Part shown: piece by piece, positions 25,513-33,936 of the stretch
Layout: the number at the start of each line of letters is the position of its first letter
Position numbering within the stretch: the first letter of the stretch is position 1
Assembly (NCBI RefSeq): GCF_030433715.1
Contig: NZ_JAROCC010000006.1
Location: 124,001 to 188,000 of the forward strand
Direction of reading: 5' to 3'
DNA from: Sporosarcina highlanderae
Lineage (GTDB): Bacteria; Bacillota; Bacilli; Bacillales_A; Planococcaceae
Length of the DNA: 64,000 nucleotides
The notes under the pieces: model-generated
Seen by the model: only the letters and a program-made list of their open reading frames with translations
What the model was told of the DNA's origin: nothing
Databases searched by the model: none
Program-made: the position numbers and the translations under genes

Positions 25513-26370
25513 TTATTTTACAGCCTCTCCTTCTCTTCTAAAGAAGCCGAAAATACCTACAGTTTGAACGACATTAGTAAAGGCTTGCGAATCAACATCG
25601 TTAATGATTTTTTCTAAATCATATAACTCATATCTGGTAATTACTAAATAAAGCATGCTTTTCTCTTCCCCGGAATACGCGCCTTTCGCCGGTACAATCG
25701 TAATTCCACGAACCATTTTCTCATGAATTGCTTGTTGAAGCTTATCCGCTTTATGAGTAATGATCATTGCCGTCACCTTTTCATGTCTCGTATGCAGCAT
25801 ATCAATGACTGACGTAGTGACATACAGTGCAACCATCGTATAGAGCGCATTCTCCGGTTCATATAAAAATCCCGCAAGAACGATGATGATTCCATTCAAC
25901 AATAAGAAATAGGTTCCTATCGGCTTATCTTGCAAGCGAGATAGTACCATAGCAACAATATCCATTCCGCCAGTGGACGCACCAAGCTTTAAAGATAAAC
26001 CAACCCCTACTCCCGCTATTACCCCACCAAAAACCGCATTTAGAATAATATCATTGGATAATGAAAGAACAGGCAAGACCTCAAGAAACAGGGTTGTAAA
26101 AGCAACAGAGATAATACTATAAATAGTAAAACCCCTACCAACCTTAAACCAGCCTAAAATGAATACAGGAATATTGAATAATAATAGTAAAATCCCTGTA
26201 CTTAGAGAAACTCCAAATTGATCATTCAAAATACTGGAAACAAGCTGAGCTGCTCCAGAAAACCCACTTGCGTATACATTGGCGTTTATGAGGAAGAAGT
26301 TCAATGAAATCGCCATCAATAGAGCCCCGAATATTACCACAATAATTCGTTTCGCTTCAATAAAAAACAT
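25513..26370 (-). CDS. YitT family membrane protein
   Basis: 285 residues from the ATG at 26370, five bases after AAAGGAGGAACTT. Five to six membrane helices (DUF161) occupy residues 1-190, with the recurring ASGFSGAAQL and GASTGGMDIVA loops of the YitT/YqfU/YvjA group. A cytosolic DUF2179 domain follows (residues 205-275, TAMIITHKADKLQQAIHEKM and VITRYELYDLEKII). Members are common in Bacillales, several copies per genome; transport substrate is not firmly known. Confidence 0.9.
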   Translation of the reverse strand: MFFIEAKRIIVVIFGALLMAISLNFFLINANVYASGFSGAAQLVSSILNDQFGVSLSTGILLLLFNIPVFILGWFKVGRGFTIYSIISVAFTTLFLEVLPVLSLSNDIILNAVFGGVIAGVGVGLSLKLGASTGGMDIVAMVLSRLQDKPIGTYFLLLNGIIIVLAGFLYEPENALYTMVALYVTTSVIDMLHTRHEKVTAMIITHKADKLQQAIHEKMVRGITIVPAKGAYSGEEKSMLYLVITRYELYDLEKIINDVDSQAFTNVVQTVGIFGFFRREGEAVK

Positions 26371-26550
26371 AAGTTCCTCCTTTTCCACCCATTAACTTAT
26401 CGATTATACTTCATTTCTATAAAATAATCTTCCTTTAACTATTCCACGTTTCCCTCTAAAAAAACACTGTAGGAAATTGATGATTAACAATTACCAAACC
26501 ATTCTCAATGGTTTTGCGACTATAATTTTAAGATATATTTCTAATTGGAC

Positions 26551-26578
26551 TTGTTTTCTGCGAATCTAAGTATATAAT
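26551..26578 (+). promoter_or_regulatory. predicted sigma-A promoter of the MFS gene
   Basis: TTGTTT, 16 bases, TATAAT, 40 bases upstream of the MFS start codon. Confidence 0.55.
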
Positions 26579-26618
26579 TCTGTTTACGAGGGTTTTTACT
26601 AGAAATGTGGAGTGACTA

Positions 26619-27833
26619 ATGCGTACATACAATGAAAAAATAAGCATCTATCATGGCATGGCTTCAACTATAGCAGTAAACTTTTCGGGTAACTTTTTCC
26701 CGATTTTTGCAATCACTATTTTAGGAGCAACGAATTACCAAGTTGGGTTAATAAGTTCACTCCCCCCGTTAATGGCACTACTAATGACAATCCCGGCGGC
26801 AATTCTTTTAAACCGTGCACAAACACAGAAGAAACTTGTTGCTGTTTCGGTTTTGCTCGCGCGAATGATGTTTCTGTTAATAATCGCGCTCGTCTTTATT
26901 CCGTCTAAGCCTACACAAGCGTGGATGTTTTTAGTCATTATTGCACTTATGAACTTGCCGAATACTGTTGCAAACGTCGGATGGCAGACATTTATAAGTG
27001 GCCTTGTTCCAGAGTCCAACCGAGGAACCTTTTTTAGTGATCGGAACCGTTTATTAACGGTTGTGGGGCTTTTTTCAACACTGTTGATCGGTATTCTGAT
27101 GAAGGATGCTTCTGAAAATGTAATTGCCTACCAAGTCTTATTCGGAATCGCCTTTTTCTTCGGCTTACTTGAAGTTTTCCTATTGATGAAGCATGATGAG
27201 CAACCCGCAAAAATGGATGAAACATCGCTTAGGAAGAAAACTATGGATTGGTCCATTTTTAAATATAAAAATTACGTATCCTTTTTAGTGGCGGCCTTAT
27301 TCTTTAATTTTGCATGGCAGATGGCGTGGGGTATATTCAATATCTATCATGTTAGGGTTGTCGGTGTCACCATCTTTTGGATTAGTATGTTTTCTGTAGG
27401 AAGCATGTTAGCACAAATCATTTCATTTCCACTATGGAAAAAGTGGGCGGAGAAAAAGTCGAACACATTGGTTTTTGTCTGGGCAGCGGTCGGGATGGCA
27501 ACAACCCCTTTTCTCACCGTATTGTCTACGAATCTATTTTATATCACAATAATCCAGACCTCCTCAGGATTTTTCCTTGCCGGGGTTGTGTTGCTATTAT
27601 TTAATCTGCTATTGGAACAATCTCCAGCCGAAGTTAGAACGTATTGTATTACTACTTACAATGTGTTGTTGTCTGTTGTTGCGTTCATTGCACCTCAAAT
27701 TGGAATTTGGTTGTTGAATAGTCATGGTGTCGAATCAGCGATGTACATTAATTCGATATTACGTTTCCTCAGCGCTTGTTTGTTCTTTGTAGTCTATCTA
27801 AAGTATGCAAGGAAACCTGGTATAACAATTTGA
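26619..27833 (+). CDS. MFS transporter
   Basis: 404 residues with about twelve membrane helices in two halves joined by a charged cytosolic loop (about residues 188-212, KHDEQPAKMDETSLRKK). The loop between helices 2 and 3 and the GTFFSDRNR motif in the first half fit a group of Bacillales major-facilitator proteins of unknown substrate. I see no marker for a particular drug, sugar or metal. A sigma-A promoter precedes it and a terminator follows; not part of an operon. Confidence 0.82.
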   Translation: MRTYNEKISIYHGMASTIAVNFSGNFFPIFAITILGATNYQVGLISSLPPLMALLMTIPAAILLNRAQTQKKLVAVSVLLARMMFLLIIALVFIPSKPTQAWMFLVIIALMNLPNTVANVGWQTFISGLVPESNRGTFFSDRNRLLTVVGLFSTLLIGILMKDASENVIAYQVLFGIAFFFGLLEVFLLMKHDEQPAKMDETSLRKKTMDWSIFKYKNYVSFLVAALFFNFAWQMAWGIFNIYHVRVVGVTIFWISMFSVGSMLAQIISFPLWKKWAEKKSNTLVFVWAAVGMATTPFLTVLSTNLFYITIIQTSSGFFLAGVVLLLFNLLLEQSPAEVRTYCITTYNVLLSVVAFIAPQIGIWLLNSHGVESAMYINSILRFLSACLFFVVYLKYARKPGITI

Positions 27834-27835
27834 TA

Positions 27836-27873
27836 GAGAGCATTTCCCACTTCATGGGAGATGCTCTTCTTTT
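27836..27873. terminator. terminator between MFS and FAD dehydrogenase genes
   Basis: GAGAGCATTTCCCA pairs with TGGGAGATGCTCTTC around a short loop, with T-rich sequence after it on the plus strand. Confidence 0.8.
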
Positions 27874-29522
27874 TAATTCCCGCTAAGCTTGCGTCCGACT
27901 TGTCTACCTGAAAATAGGCAACCACCTAAAAAGGTCCCTTCCAACGCACGGTACCCATGCACCCCGCCACCACCAAATCCTGCAACTTCACCAGCTGCAT
28001 ATAATCCAGGTACCGCTTTTCCGAATTCATTCATAACGCGCCCATCAAGATCCGTTTGAAGCCCACCTAATGTTTTTCTTGTTAAAATGTTAAGTCGAAC
28101 TGCAATAAGTGGCCCGTTTTTAGGGTCAAGGATTTTGTGAGGTTTTGCGACCCGTATTAATTTATCCCCAATATAATTCCTTGCACCTCGTAAAGCTGTT
28201 ATTTGGAGATCTTTCGTGAAGTTGTTTTCCATTTCCCGATCCCTTGCAAGCAATTGACGCTCGATAGCATTGACATCCAATAAATCATTGCCTGCAACGA
28301 GATTCATTCCCTCAACTAACTTTTTAAGTGTATTTGCGACAATGAAATCCTCGCCATTATCCATAAATGCTTTAACAGGTTTTGGTGGACCTGGTAATAT
28401 CCTTGACAGAACTTGCTTGATGCTTTTTCCAGTCAAATCAGGGTTCTGTTCAGACCCCGACAATGCAAATTCTTTTTCAATAATTTTCGCGGTAAGGATG
28501 AACCATGAATAATCATATCCCGATGCCTGAATCGCCTGTAACGTTCCAAGTGTATCAAACCCTGGAAAATTCGGGGCAGCAAACCGTTTTCCTTCTGCAT
28601 CCAACCATATGGATGAGGGACCGGGAAGAATGCGTATGCCGTGGGATGGCCATATCGGGCTCCAATTCTTGATACCTTCCGTATAATGCCACATCCGATC
28701 TTCGTTTACGATTCGTCCACCAGCTTTTTCAGATATCGAAAGCATCCTTCCGTCGACATGGGCAGGCACACCTGAAATCATCCTTTGTGGGGGATTTCCA
28801 AGTCGTTTCGGCCAATTTTCTCTGACCATATCAAGGTTCGCACCTATCCCGCCGCTGCACACAATAACAGCAGGCGCTTTGTAAGTAAACTCACCGATGA
28901 CAATCCGTGAACTTGATTCTCCTCTTTTGACATCGCTTGGTTCAAGAATTGACCCCTGAACACCAATGACTGCTCCGTTTTCCGTCAGTAGTTCATCAAC
29001 TTGATGACGAGGTTGATAATCGACAAGCCCCTTTTCCTTTCCTTCTCGCACAGCCTTTTCGAATGGCTGAACTATCCCTGGTCCCGTTCCCCAAACAATA
29101 TGAAAGCGGGGGACTGAATTACCGTGACCTTCTGCTAAATATCCCCCACGCTCAGCCCAACCGACTATCGGGAAGAAACGGATACCAAGCGAATGCAACC
29201 ATTCCCTTTTTTCACCAGCCGCAAATTCGAGGTAAGCTTCAGCCCACTGTTTCGCCCAAACATCCTCATCTTCTTCCCTATCAAACGTAGCACTTCCCAT
29301 CCAATCCTGCCTTGCAAGTTCGAAGGAGTCCTTAATGCCAAGCCGCCTTTGTTCAGGTGAATTGATAAGAAATAGTCCACCGAAAGACCACCATGCCTGC
29401 CCCCCTAAAAACTCTTCGGATTCCTGATCGACTAATAAAACCTTCTTACCGGCTTTGACCAATTCGGTGGTGGCGACAAGGCCAGCCAGACCAGCTCCTA
29501 CAACGATGACGTCGTATTTCAT
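27873..29522 (-). CDS. FAD-binding dehydrogenase (fumarate reductase / ketosteroid dehydrogenase type)
   Basis: 549-residue flavoprotein. The FAD-binding Rossmann motif VVGAGLAGLVATTEL opens the protein (residues 6-20); LGGQAWWSFGGLFLI and the C-terminal GLYAAGEVAGFGGGGVHGYRA, read in parts, with GTFLGGCLFSG, close the FAD site. The FAD_binding_2 layout with this tryptophan-rich N-terminal loop is typical of proteins annotated as FAD-binding dehydrogenase, related to 3-ketosteroid-1-dehydrogenase. The physiological substrate cannot be read from the sequence. Monocistronic. Confidence 0.88.
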   Translation of the reverse strand: MKYDVIVVGAGLAGLVATTELVKAGKKVLLVDQESEEFLGGQAWWSFGGLFLINSPEQRRLGIKDSFELARQDWMGSATFDREEDEDVWAKQWAEAYLEFAAGEKREWLHSLGIRFFPIVGWAERGGYLAEGHGNSVPRFHIVWGTGPGIVQPFEKAVREGKEKGLVDYQPRHQVDELLTENGAVIGVQGSILEPSDVKRGESSSRIVIGEFTYKAPAVIVCSGGIGANLDMVRENWPKRLGNPPQRMISGVPAHVDGRMLSISEKAGGRIVNEDRMWHYTEGIKNWSPIWPSHGIRILPGPSSIWLDAEGKRFAAPNFPGFDTLGTLQAIQASGYDYSWFILTAKIIEKEFALSGSEQNPDLTGKSIKQVLSRILPGPPKPVKAFMDNGEDFIVANTLKKLVEGMNLVAGNDLLDVNAIERQLLARDREMENNFTKDLQITALRGARNYIGDKLIRVAKPHKILDPKNGPLIAVRLNILTRKTLGGLQTDLDGRVMNEFGKAVPGLYAAGEVAGFGGGGVHGYRALEGTFLGGCLFSGRQVGRKLSGN

Positions 29523-29620
29523 ATGTATTCCCCCTAATACCTGTTAGTTATCTATTCGATAGATAAGGTGCAATATCCTTTATTAGCGGGGCGGCTTTGG
29601 ACGCGCGAAAAATTATCACG

Positions 29621-29760
29621 AATTTGCGGGCACACTTTCACGATTTGCGGGGACACCTGTCGGAAATGCGGGCACACTTGCCGGTTTTACGGGGAGACCT
29701 CCTGCTTGTGGGCACACTTTCACGATTTGCGGGGACACCTGCCGGGAATGCGGGCACACT
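29621..29760. repeat. seven-copy 21-bp tandem repeat
   Basis: Seven units start at 29626, 29647, 29668, 29689, 29708, 29729 and 29750, so the period is 21 except for one unit of 19. The core is TGCGGGCACAC or TGCGGGGACACC, alternating, followed by a variable half (TTTCACGATT, TGTCGGAAA, TGCCGGGAA). The region is GC-rich compared with its surroundings and lies between two gene starts/ends on the minus strand. An open frame across it has no ribosome binding site, so I treat it as non-coding. Confidence 0.85.
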
Positions 29761-29766
29761 AAAACA

Positions 29767-29795
29767 GTAGGAATGAAGGATTAATTCATTCCTAC
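29767..29795. terminator. terminator downstream of helD
   Basis: Perfect 11-bp arms GTAGGAATGAA / TTCATTCCTAC with a 7-base loop. On the plus strand it is followed by CACCTTTTTC, on the minus strand by TGTTTTAG. The sequence resembles the hairpin on the other side of helD (32334-32366). Confidence 0.8.
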
Positions 29796-29810
29796 CACCT
29801 TTTTCTCAGA

Positions 29811-32147
29811 TTAATCTTGAATATAACAATCCCCCGGAACGTCTCTCAGCAACAGGGTCGGCTCACCGACACAATACAATTGCAAAAAATGCATAGCCCT
29901 TGTACAAGCCGTATAAAAAATTCTGCGCAGGCTCTCATCGCCGTAAACCTCCTCCGAGGCATCGTAAATAATGACAGCATCGAATTCTATGCCCTTAGCT
30001 AAATAAGAAGGAATAACAACGACTCCTTGTTTATATTCCATCGATCCACTTTTCACATGCTTACTATCCGCAATCCCAGCCAACGCTTCATAAGCACGCG
30101 TACTTTCCTCCACCGACTTACAAATGATTGCAATCGTATTGTAGCCAAGATTTTGTAACTCACCAATTTTAAAAGTGATATGGCTATGCAATTCATCGAA
30201 ATTCACCAGTTTTGTTAGTATAGGATGCTCCCCATCACGTTCGAATGGAATAATTTCTTTACTATTCGGCACAAGATAACGTGTGAATTCGATAATCGGT
30301 TTTGTTGAACGATAGCTTCGAGCCAAGTTGACTACATCCGTATTATCCGGTCCATATAATCCCGTTAGTGCTTGGAAATCAACCCGCCCACTTGCATGAG
30401 CAAAAATCGCTTGATTGAAATCGCCTAATACGGTCATCTTCGCTGCAGGAAATAGTCGACGCAAGTATTCGAATTGGAACGGAGAATAGTCCTGCGCCTC
30501 ATCGACAACGATATGTTTAATCGTCCTGTTTGTCTGAAAGCCTTGAATCAGCTCATTTAATAGTAAAAACGGGGTGGCATCTTCATAAAGCAACTTCCCT
30601 TTATCTATCGAATCAAGCGTTATTTGACAAATTGACGGCCAATCTGTCGGCCAATCTTTTTCAAGCCATTCCTTAATATAATTTGGGCTTATAAATAACT
30701 GCTTATAGATTTCTTTCATATCTATGAAATTATATTCCTGAATTTGTTTCCGCAACGATTTAAATCTTTGCTGAACAATCAATCGGGAAAGATCTTCAAT
30801 TTCCATTTCATAGTCAGCGGTAGCTGCCCCCTTAAACCCTTTCTTCATTGCCAAGTGCTTATGCGCCTTATGATAGGCCTCGTCACTAAGCAATTCGATT
30901 TCCTCTTCAACCCACGGCTTATTTCGTTCATTCTTTTGAACTTCACTTATTTTCTTCATTAGCCAATCCTTTAACTTTTCAAGGCGATTATGGAATCGTA
31001 GTGTAGTATCGCTGTTATAAAATCTTTCTTCGATTTCCCGTCTTGAAATGAGAGGTTTCCCCTTAAAGAGCAAATCCTTAAATACCATTCCGGCTGTCTC
31101 TAACCCTCTTCTATACGATTCAATCGCTTCAAAAAAAGGAGTAGAAGCTTTGAAACGAATTCCGGCAACTCTCGACTGATAGAAAGACGTGTTCTCACCA
31201 GTCAAAACGTATTCCAATTGCTCATACGGGTTCTCCACTTTGAATTCATTGCTTAGACGAAAGTTCAGATACTCTTGAAATGTGACTTGCTGCATGTTTT
31301 CTTCACCAAGCTCCGGAAGGACATTGGACACATAATTATTGAATAATGAATTCGGTGAAAACAATATAATCTGGTCGGCACTCATACTGTCCCGATATTT
31401 GTACAGTAAATATGCGATTCGTTGCAGTGCTGCAGATGTTTTACCACTTCCAGCTGCACCGTGAACAATGAGAAGTTTACCGGAATCGTGACGGATAATC
31501 CGATTTTGCTCCTGCTGAATAGTCGCCACAATATTATGCATATGCTTGTCGGTGCCTTTGCCTAATACAATTTGTAAAATCTCATCCCCGATTGTGAGAC
31601 TTGTATCGAACATGGATTGGAGCACCCCACCACCGATTAAATACTGCCATTTTTTCTCCAACGTGCCACGGATCACGCCGCCCGGAGTACTATATGATGC
31701 CTCGCCAGGTTGATGATCATAGTAAACACTTGAAATAGGAGCTCTCCAGTCATAAATCAGAAAATCTTCCCCACTGTCGTCTGTTAAAGTGGCTATTCCG
31801 ATATAAATTTCTTCCTCACTAAGAACCCCTTCTTCAATGAAATCAATCCGGCCAAAATAAGGTGATTCCTTCATTCGCTTTAGCGTGGATAATCTCTTAG
31901 ATGAAAGCCGATGTGTACTTTGACTGACTGCAAGGGCTTGCGCTTCTTGTCTTAAACCGATAATCGTTTCAAGATAATCATCAAACGAATCCGTGTTGAC
32001 TTTAACTTCATCCCAAAAATGTTTTCGGATCTTCACAACTTCATCCCGTTGCCGCGCCGTATCTTCTCCCAATTTGTGAATTCGTTCTTGAATGACTCCC
32101 ATTACATGATCCACCCGCTGTTGCTCCTGCTGAAAAGTTGATTTCAT
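29811..32147 (-). CDS. helD: RNA polymerase recycling motor HelD
   Basis: 778 residues from the ATG at 32147, eight bases after AAAAAAGGAG. HelD is a UvrD-like ATPase that pulls stalled or hibernating RNA polymerase off DNA. A long charged coiled-coil N-terminus (about residues 1-70, QQEQQRVDHVMGVIQERI) that reaches into the polymerase secondary channel is followed by helicase motifs: Walker A VHGAAGSGKTSAALQR (about 225), Walker B VVDEAQDYSPFQ (about 565), and GIEFDAVIIYDA and FYTACTRAMH near the end. Length and order match Bacillus HelD. Notably the window also has a predicted 6S RNA, another RNA polymerase-modulating factor. Confidence 0.93.
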   Translation of the reverse strand: MKSTFQQEQQRVDHVMGVIQERIHKLGEDTARQRDEVVKIRKHFWDEVKVNTDSFDDYLETIIGLRQEAQALAVSQSTHRLSSKRLSTLKRMKESPYFGRIDFIEEGVLSEEEIYIGIATLTDDSGEDFLIYDWRAPISSVYYDHQPGEASYSTPGGVIRGTLEKKWQYLIGGGVLQSMFDTSLTIGDEILQIVLGKGTDKHMHNIVATIQQEQNRIIRHDSGKLLIVHGAAGSGKTSAALQRIAYLLYKYRDSMSADQIILFSPNSLFNNYVSNVLPELGEENMQQVTFQEYLNFRLSNEFKVENPYEQLEYVLTGENTSFYQSRVAGIRFKASTPFFEAIESYRRGLETAGMVFKDLLFKGKPLISRREIEERFYNSDTTLRFHNRLEKLKDWLMKKISEVQKNERNKPWVEEEIELLSDEAYHKAHKHLAMKKGFKGAATADYEMEIEDLSRLIVQQRFKSLRKQIQEYNFIDMKEIYKQLFISPNYIKEWLEKDWPTDWPSICQITLDSIDKGKLLYEDATPFLLLNELIQGFQTNRTIKHIVVDEAQDYSPFQFEYLRRLFPAAKMTVLGDFNQAIFAHASGRVDFQALTGLYGPDNTDVVNLARSYRSTKPIIEFTRYLVPNSKEIIPFERDGEHPILTKLVNFDELHSHITFKIGELQNLGYNTIAIICKSVEESTRAYEALAGIADSKHVKSGSMEYKQGVVVIPSYLAKGIEFDAVIIYDASEEVYGDESLRRIFYTACTRAMHFLQLYCVGEPTLLLRDVPGDCYIQD

Positions 32148-32178
32148 AGAAAACACTCCTTTTTTATGAGTAAAAGAG

Positions 32179-32208
32179 TTGACTTATGAACGGATTATGT
32201 TGTACAAT
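32179..32208 (+). promoter_or_regulatory. predicted sigma-A promoter facing away from helD
   Basis: TTGACT (32179-32184), 18 bases, TACAAT (32203-32208) on the plus strand. Downstream there is no convincing gene before the strong hairpin at 32334-32371, see findings. Confidence 0.45.
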
Positions 32209-32333
32209 TAAAATAGGGATAATATATTAATATTAATTGAACAATGTCCATCTTTATAAATTTACCATACTCATTCATTTCGTTCAATAGGCGAAGTGGA
32301 TTTTTTCACATTTATTCGAAAAGATGAAAAGGC

Positions 32334-32371
32334 AGTAGGAATGTTGTAATTCATTCCCACTGCCTTTTTTT
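32334..32371. terminator. hairpin terminator behind the small lipoprotein gene
   Basis: GGCAGTAGGAATG pairs with CATTCCCACTGCC (one mismatch) around a 10-base AT loop and is flanked by seven T on the plus strand and by TTTTC on the minus strand. It ends the lipoprotein transcript on the minus strand and could end a short plus-strand RNA. Confidence 0.85.
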
Positions 32372-32785
32372 CTATTTGGAATTATTGCTCTGGTTTAGTA
32401 AAGTAAATACTTCACTGCTTCCATTCCATTCTATTTTCATTTCTAACTTATCATTTTTATTTGTTGAACGGCTGTTGGAAATTGGAAAGTCCCTAAAAAA
32501 TGCACCTTCTTTGTTTAAAGTTAAATCATCCCCACCAAAACTAATTACACCGTTATTTTTCGATTGAACATAGAAACCAAATGTTTTGATATCCTGTAGA
32601 TTATCTCCTATGTATTCAAAATGAACTCGATAGGTTTCTTGCCCATCATTCTGATTAACAGTTACTTTTGAGAACCAATTTTTATCCTCGCCCACAAAAT
32701 GTAAATCCTTATCCATATTATTTGACTGACACGCAAACAATAACAGGATTGGCAAAAAGATAAATGGTACAATTAACTTTTTGAT
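32372..32785 (-). CDS. small lipoprotein, probably translated from an ATC start
   Basis: Lipobox LFACQ is followed by about 115 hydrophilic residues with no recognised domain (DLHFVGEDKNWFSKV, FEYIGDNLQDIKTFGFYVQ, read in pieces). The only standard start in frame is a TTG at 32755, which would leave just eight residues before the lipobox Cys and no basic N-terminus. A perfect ribosome binding site AAGGAGGGGA lies six bases before an ATC at 32785; starting there gives IKKLIVPFIFLPILLLFAC, a textbook lipoprotein signal peptide with two lysines. I therefore annotate 137 residues with ATC as start. A disabled ATG (point change) is the alternative. Confidence 0.6.
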   Translation of the reverse strand: MKKLIVPFIFLPILLLFACQSNNMDKDLHFVGEDKNWFSKVTVNQNDGQETYRVHFEYIGDNLQDIKTFGFYVQSKNNGVISFGGDDLTLNKEGAFFRDFPISNSRSTNKNDKLEMKIEWNGSSEVFTLLNQSNNSK

Positions 32786-32810
32786 TGAGTTCCCCTCCTT
32801 AATTGCACTC

Positions 32811-32891
32811 TTATTTGATCAATGTATTTTCCAATTCTATCAACTTGTTTACTTCATCAGGAATTATATAATCTCCATATTCGATTTTCAT
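32811..32891 (-). CDS. 26-residue small ORF upstream of the lipoprotein gene
   Basis: ATG at 32891, eight bases after GGGAG, reads MKIEYGDYIIPDEVNKLIEL and ends six residues later with TAA at 32811. It has good codon use and stands 11 bases upstream of the ribosome binding site of the lipoprotein gene on the same strand. It could be a genuine micropeptide, a leader ORF that influences the odd lipoprotein start, or the stump of a truncated gene. No family recognised. Confidence 0.4.
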   Translation of the reverse strand: MKIEYGDYIIPDEVNKLIELENTLIK

Positions 32892-33022
32892 CGCGCCAAC
32901 TCCCACTCTCCTAAAATAGCTATTTCTCTTAACTTTACTATTTTGCGATTAAACCGACAACTACAAAATAGAAGAATTATGAATTATACTATAACTAATT
33001 CATTTAAAGGGTGGTTGGAATT

Positions 33023-33463
33023 ATGGCAGAACATTTATTTCACTTAAAAGCAGACTGGCCAGGATTACGTAATGATGTAGGGACGATAGAAACGTTGAAT
33101 TTGAAGACAGAGGTTTCGATACCTGTTGAAATGGATGGGCCCGGAGTTGGGACAAATCCAGATGAGATGTTGCTTGGTGCGGCCGCAACCTGTTATATCA
33201 TCACACTTGCAGCCATACTTGAAAGAAGCGACATTGAAAAGACAAGTTTGACAATGGAATCTGTCGGGGTTGTTGACTACACAAACGGCGTAGTAACCTA
33301 TAAAAAAATTATACATAAGCCAGAGCTCGTTTTGGCTGAAGATACGACAGAAGATAAGAAACGAATAGCGGAGAGACTGATTATGAAAGCGGAAGATTCA
33401 TGTATGATAAGCAGGGCGTTAAAAGGAAATGTCGAAGTTATGGTTGAAGCGATTATTCAATAG
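33023..33463 (+). CDS. OsmC/Ohr family peroxiredoxin-like protein
   Basis: 146 residues from the ATG at 33023, preceded by AAAGGGTGG; a GTG at 33011 overlaps that site. OsmC-type enzymes reduce organic hydroperoxides with two cysteines, and both are present: Cys in GAAATCYIITLA (about residue 57) and in EDSCMISRAL (about 130). The GTNPDEMLLGAAATC block is diagnostic. It is a stand-alone gene divergent from the small lipoprotein unit. Confidence 0.9.
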   Translation: MAEHLFHLKADWPGLRNDVGTIETLNLKTEVSIPVEMDGPGVGTNPDEMLLGAAATCYIITLAAILERSDIEKTSLTMESVGVVDYTNGVVTYKKIIHKPELVLAEDTTEDKKRIAERLIMKAEDSCMISRALKGNVEVMVEAIIQ

Positions 33464-33528
33464 CCACTATTTGAAACTATGTTCCCTATCATACGTAAAG
33501 TAGAGTAGATTGGTATGGAGGTGCCGCG

Positions 33529-33891
33529 ATGGGATTTAACGCATTCGATAATTTCATGTTTTCCTTTGGACCTATTTTCATCACTGCAATTTCCGCATTA
33601 GTTTTCGGATTTTTCATTTTCATGATCATTAAAGGAATCGGACAGTGGTCCAAGAACAATAATTCACCTCGGCTGACAATACCCGCGCATGTTGTGACGA
33701 AGCGGGCACACACTTCAGGTGGAAGCGGCGATTCGTCTGCCTCCACATGGTACTATGCAACATTCCAAGTTGAAAGCGGAGATCGGATGGAATTGGCTGT
33801 TGGAGCCAAGGAGTACGGAATGCTTGCAGAAGGTGACATTGGAATGCTGACATTCCAAGGGACCCGATATTTAAGATTTGAAAGAAAATAA
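33529..33891 (+). CDS. DUF2500 membrane-anchored protein
   Basis: 120 residues with a GGAGGTG ribosome binding site before the ATG at 33529. One membrane helix (about residues 14-36) is followed by a small beta-rich soluble domain with PAHVVTKRAHTSG, WYYATFQVESGDRMELAV and GMLTFQGTRYLRF, the signature of DUF2500. Function unknown. Convergent with the HPr-kinase-like gene across a terminator. Confidence 0.88.
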   Translation: MGFNAFDNFMFSFGPIFITAISALVFGFFIFMIIKGIGQWSKNNNSPRLTIPAHVVTKRAHTSGGSGDSSASTWYYATFQVESGDRMELAVGAKEYGMLAEGDIGMLTFQGTRYLRFERK

Positions 33892-33894
33892 ATA

Positions 33895-33936
33895 AAATTA
33901 GCCTGCTAATCCCCAATAGGGTTGCAGGCTAATTTT
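33895..33936. terminator. bidirectional terminator between DUF2500 and hprK-like genes
   Basis: AAAATTAGCCTGC pairs with GCAGGCTAATTTT around TAATCCCCAATAGGGTT, itself with a CCC/GGG inner pair. Confidence 0.9.

Noticed and set aside
29621..29760. The same repeat as a CRISPR array
   Set aside because: Repeats are contiguous and degenerate, with no unique spacers of even length and no cas genes in the window.
29568..29762. Cys/His-rich 64-residue frame across the 21-bp repeat (CGHTFTI, CGDTCRK units) resembling a zinc-finger array
   Set aside because: No ribosome binding site, the frame is only a by-product of a 21-base period, and the two-base deletion in one unit breaks the residue pattern.
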